From the NCBI GenBank assembly GCA_029834535.1, contig JAQMWT010000420.1:54463-118462 (forward strand): a stretch of DNA of 64,000 nt. The letters are read 5' to 3'. The notes under the pieces are model-generated. The model had not been told where the DNA came from. It worked only from the letters and a program-made list of their open reading frames with translations, and did not search any database. Position numbers and translations under genes: made by a program. This DNA is from Chrysophaeum taylorii (lineage: Eukaryota; Sar; Pelagophyceae; Pelagomonadales; Pelagomonadaceae). Positions 61,085 through 64,000 of this stretch are shown one piece after another; position 1 is the first letter of the stretch, and every line of letters starts with the position of its first letter.

Positions 61085-62910
61085 TGACTTAGGCTTAAAT
61101 ATCAATGTAAAAGTTATTGTTGAGTCTGATGATACGCTTGTTCGTATGTTACGCCACCGTTTTCCTACTGTACTATTATTTGAATCTCCCCCCGCCTTTA
61201 TTAACCATCTTCACCTAATCTCACCAGAGGAAAGGCGCACATTCTATTGTGATATAATTGAGATCACTCCTCCCTGCACAAACAGGAATTTACTAAAACA
61301 ACAAAAGTCAGAAGACTTACACAGCCTGCTGGACGATTCTCTTTTCGACAGCATGCTGTCTGTCATCAAGCTACTCCAGCCCTTGGTACTACTGGCTGAG
61401 ATGACGCCTCCGCATAAGTACTGTCACCAAGACCACATCACAGTGGCCAACCTTATCTATGCTACTCTTGATTACTGTGTCGATGTTGTTGATAGGTTCC
61501 CGACCTACCTATGTGGCGACTACCAATCTAGAGAAAGGTGGATATGCGTCGCACGCAGATATTCTACTGGACCAATTAAACTATCATCGTGGCCCATCCT
61601 CCATCCACGCCCCTTCCTAAGATCGTGGATGATCTACAAGCTATTCCCAAGCGCCTTTGGCTACCTAACCACATATCCAAAGACTGGATCCGGGTGTTCC
61701 CCGATCCTCCATGTATATCCGTTCCTAAAACGCTGGCAACTTACTCTCGCACAGGTTCTGCTCAGCTTACTCTGGTTGACCTTGAATCCCTCAATATGTT
61801 ACTACTTCGCCTTCACTCACAACAGGCTCACGAGCAACGTACTCACTCTGTTCAACCCGAGTGTACTTACCATCAGTTGTGCTTTAAACGCTCCTCTATG
61901 GAGCCATTATCCAACGCAACACATCCTATACACGTCAAGATTTTTACAATCCTATATAACGTGTTTGCAAGCTTACATACTAACTCACCCACTCCTGTGT
62001 CCTATTACATAACCGTTTTCGAAACTAACCAACCGTCACACAGGTTATTACTTACAACCTCATCAACATCACACAACTCCTACTTCTTAACTGGTGGCCA
62101 CCATTCCGACGGCGACCTCACCATAGAGAACGCCACCACAAAAAACTCCACTCCCATTAATGCCTTTGGGAGTACGTATACGTTCACTGCTTCCGACATC
62201 CCCCGCGACCGGGACAGGTCCATATATCTGGAGCCGTTTATGGGTTACTTGTGGATAGTCCCGCCATACAAAACCTCGTGTCCATATGCGCTCTCATTAT
62301 GCCTGGCTGCCTTACCTACAAGGCCACCGACAACTCTTTCGATTACAAGGATTCTCTTTTTGCTCTGGAAGATCATCACCTATCTCATAGTCGCTATATA
62401 GGGTACCTTCGTGGAAGTGACCGCAAGCTCGGCTCTAAAATCCACTCAATGCTTGCTCCATTGCCAACCGTCCGAGGGTATGCCAATATTATTTTACTCG
62501 ACCCTCGCAACGGGAAATTACGCTACCCCACTCGACCGGAGTTGATTCGTGCTAACAACCACACCAAACAACAGGAGTCTTTCCTCTTGTCTCTACGCCA
62601 TGACCTTTGCTGTGACATGCTCAGCAATGCTCTGCCTGCCGGTACGTACAGCACTCTGTACAAGCACCTTTCGCTCATCGTCGCCGATATTAAATCCCTT
62701 ATGTTGGACCCTACCTTCCAACATACTGCTGCCGTGACGAAGAAATCCTATGTATCCAATTTCATGACCGTTGACCAAGCCTCCACCACGTGCAGCACAG
62801 ATACCTTGTCTTTGGCACAATCTTTTATGATGTCTATTTCCAGCAACTGCTTGACCGAAATGTCGTTAAACTATATATCGTCGTCCTACGAAGATACTCT
62901 CTACTCGTGA
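61032..62910 (+). pseudogene. C: ORF2, methyltransferase-like region (frameshifted)
   Basis: The frame 61032-62012 starts MLLCSGLSTPAFLSQ and holds the MTase-like motifs: VIVESDD, IIEITPPC (catalytic Cys), LVLLAEMTP and QSRERWICVARR. It leaves the true frame near 61590-61620; the correct continuation is 61589-62260 (VDDLQAIPKRLWLP, QLTLVDLESLNMLL, motif X-like SNATHPIHVKIFTILYNVF), then 62251-62910 to L-T-E-M-S-L-N-Y. A further deletion relative to B near 62260 removes ~20 residues after YLWIV. The motif set is the same as in B, which argues that it was under selection in the family. This copy is broken. Confidence 0.75.
62853..62873 (+). repeat. SLNY motif (C, MTase region/integrase junction)
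   Basis: GACCGAAATGTCGTTAAACT: L-T-E-M-S-L-N-Y-I, 70 bp before the integrase-bearing frame. Confidence 0.9.
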
Positions 62911-62941
62911 TAATGAGGATGCACCTCCAAGTGACCCTGCT

Positions 62942-64000
62942 GTGCACCAGGATGACGACGCACCGCCTTCCACTGCCTTAGACACCGAACTCAAGTTCGA
63001 TGTTCGGCGCAAACGGCACATTCCCGCTCATCCAATTCCTCGTAAGTCCCTCGCACACGGATCCACCGAATATCTCAATGCCAAAGAACGTGCTAATCGC
63101 TTTCACCGGTGCATCACTGCCCCGACAACGTCGCTGCCAAGGCCCCCAACGTACTTGCTCGCCCTGGATTCTCTGCTTCTGACATACCATATCGCGACTT
63201 ATGCACCGACTGCATCGCACACAACAAGCGCCACCCGCACAAGCATTTCAATGCGACCAAGCCTTCTTTGAGCAAACCCACAAAGCCGGTGAAGTCTGGG
63301 CGTGCGACGGCGGCTATGTGACCATCCCATCCGAATGGGAGGCTTCACACATATCATCGTCTTCAAGGAACTCATTTCGAAATTTCTCTTGGTGTACTTT
63401 ACACGCACCACCAACGCCACGGAGTTCACTCAAGCTCTGGATTTTGTGTATGACTTCTGTCGTACACAACTCAATGTGCACATGCACCCTCTACTCCTAT
63501 GCATTCAAGCCTTACTTTAGCCAGCACATTACCTCCCGTACCGCGTCGATAAGGGCATTCAACTCATTGCCTTCCCGCCGTACATGCACCACTTTAACTT
63601 TGAAGTTGAGTCTGCCATCGGTTTCATCGCCTCCGCCTCCTCAACTCGCCTTCGTTCTCTCCTTAATGCTCACTATCGTGGCGCCAAGATCGTGGAACCC
63701 GCTATCATGTTCCCATGGGCGGTGATACACACCGTTCAAAGCTATAACCTTCTCCCGAACGCCACGCTCGAGCGCATTCATCATGCTATTCTGAGTCCGC
63801 AACAGCTACTCTACAACCAACTCAGCACTCCCCAACACGATATGCTCAAGATTTTTGGCGCTGAATGTTACCTCCTATTGGAGCCCCATGAACACCACAA
63901 GTGGGAACCGTGCCGCCGCAAATATCTGTATCTCTGTTGCGCCAACGCACAAAACCCGCTCGTCTCCCCACGCGTCGACCATCTCGCTGACGTCGTCCTC
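62942..64000 (+). pseudogene. C: integrase (frameshifted, cut by window edge)
   Basis: Three frames in turn carry the domain: 62942-63110 (ELKFDVRRKRHIPAHPIPRK), 63109-63330 with the zinc site (HHCPDN ... LCTDCIAHNKRH) and WACD-type core in shifted frames, 63302-63490 (FTHIIVFKELISKFLLVYF; FVYDFCRTQLNVHM), and after 63530 a frame with IQLIAFPPYMHHFNFEVESA and FGAECYLLLEPHEHHKWEP up to the edge. The D, D, E residues seen in B are present in these frames apart from damage near 63490-63510, where SYAFKPYF replaces SDAFKPYF. It is inactive. Confidence 0.8.

Larger units (their letters stand above)
56996..64000 (+). mobile_element. Family-1 copia retrotransposon, copy C (runs off window)
   Basis: Plus strand: LTR (56996-57307), primer site, leader, gag (with SINE-like insertion G5), protease, MTase-like region and integrase up to the right edge. 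It is closer to B than to A. It inserted into the polyprotein gene of element I. RT, RNase H, third ORF and 3' LTR should follow outside the window. Frameshifts in ORF2 and integrase make it inactive. Confidence 0.9.

Noticed and set aside
61089-61095. CTTAGGC as a Ty1-type +1 frameshift site between protease ORF and ORF2
   Set aside because: In copies B and C it lies a few bases past the stop of the upstream ORF, so ribosomes in that frame would not reach it.
1-64000. tRNA, rRNA or other RNA genes
   Set aside because: No cloverleaf-compatible or rRNA-like sequence was recognised; the tRNA-like stretches are primer-binding sites complementary to tRNA.

Overview
The window is eukaryotic and almost entirely transposable elements. 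LTR retrotransposons of the Ty1/copia type, a second LTR family with a retropepsin, a hAT DNA transposon, Helitron helicase fragments, a non-LTR element with a restriction-like endonuclease, and a ~370-bp SINE-like repeat lie nested inside one another. One host-type gene with apparent GT-AG introns (a WD40 protein resembling the COMPASS subunit RBBP5/Swd1) lies at about 46.4-48.1 kb. Element content and intron use suggest an alga or another protist with an expanded, repeat-rich genome. The sequence alone does not fix the lineage.

Layout, left to right. (A) 1-3256, minus: 5' half of a degenerate copia element of family 1 (gag, protease, start of a methyltransferase-like domain, cut by the window edge). 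(F) 3257-11508, plus: 5' part of a family-2 copia element (LTR, primer-binding site, long gag-like ORF), itself hit by a SINE-like repeat, a complete hAT element (7575-10454, 8-bp target duplication) and another SINE-like repeat. 11509-13834: Helitron-type minisatellite DNA carrying an inserted non-LTR retrotransposon 3' end. (E) 13835-42874, minus: family-2 copia element split by a 19.4-kb nested insertion of family 1 (15485-34882, flanked by the 5-bp duplication CTGCT). That insertion holds a near-complete 12.2-kb element (B) followed by a truncated sister (D), sharing three LTRs. 43207-45357: two head-to-tail Helitron helicase units. 45383-46105: two head-to-tail SINE-like repeats. 46364-48110: the RBBP5/Swd1-like gene. 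49.6-52.2 kb: unassigned, partly coding-like DNA. (I) about 52.2-56995, plus: gag and protease of another LTR element, truncated by (C) 56996-64000, plus: a third family-1 element running off the right edge.

The main observation is that both copia families carry a cytosine-5 DNA methyltransferase domain between protease and integrase. In family 2 (E) it has a clear PCQ catalytic motif and an ENV motif. In family 1 (A, B, C) it is more divergent but keeps motif I, PPC, a Gln-x-Arg motif VIII and motif X. Family 1 also has a 21-bp motif found 12 times in the window, encoding T-x-x-S-L-N-Y at domain boundaries of the polyprotein. This looks like a repeated self-cleavage site for the element's aspartic protease. 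Family 1 further carries a third ORF of 660 residues after RNase H, in the place where env-like genes sit in some retroelements. Its primer-binding site is complementary to the anticodon arm of initiator tRNA-Met, as in Drosophila copia. Most copies carry frameshifts or stops, so they read as recently active but now mostly disabled elements.
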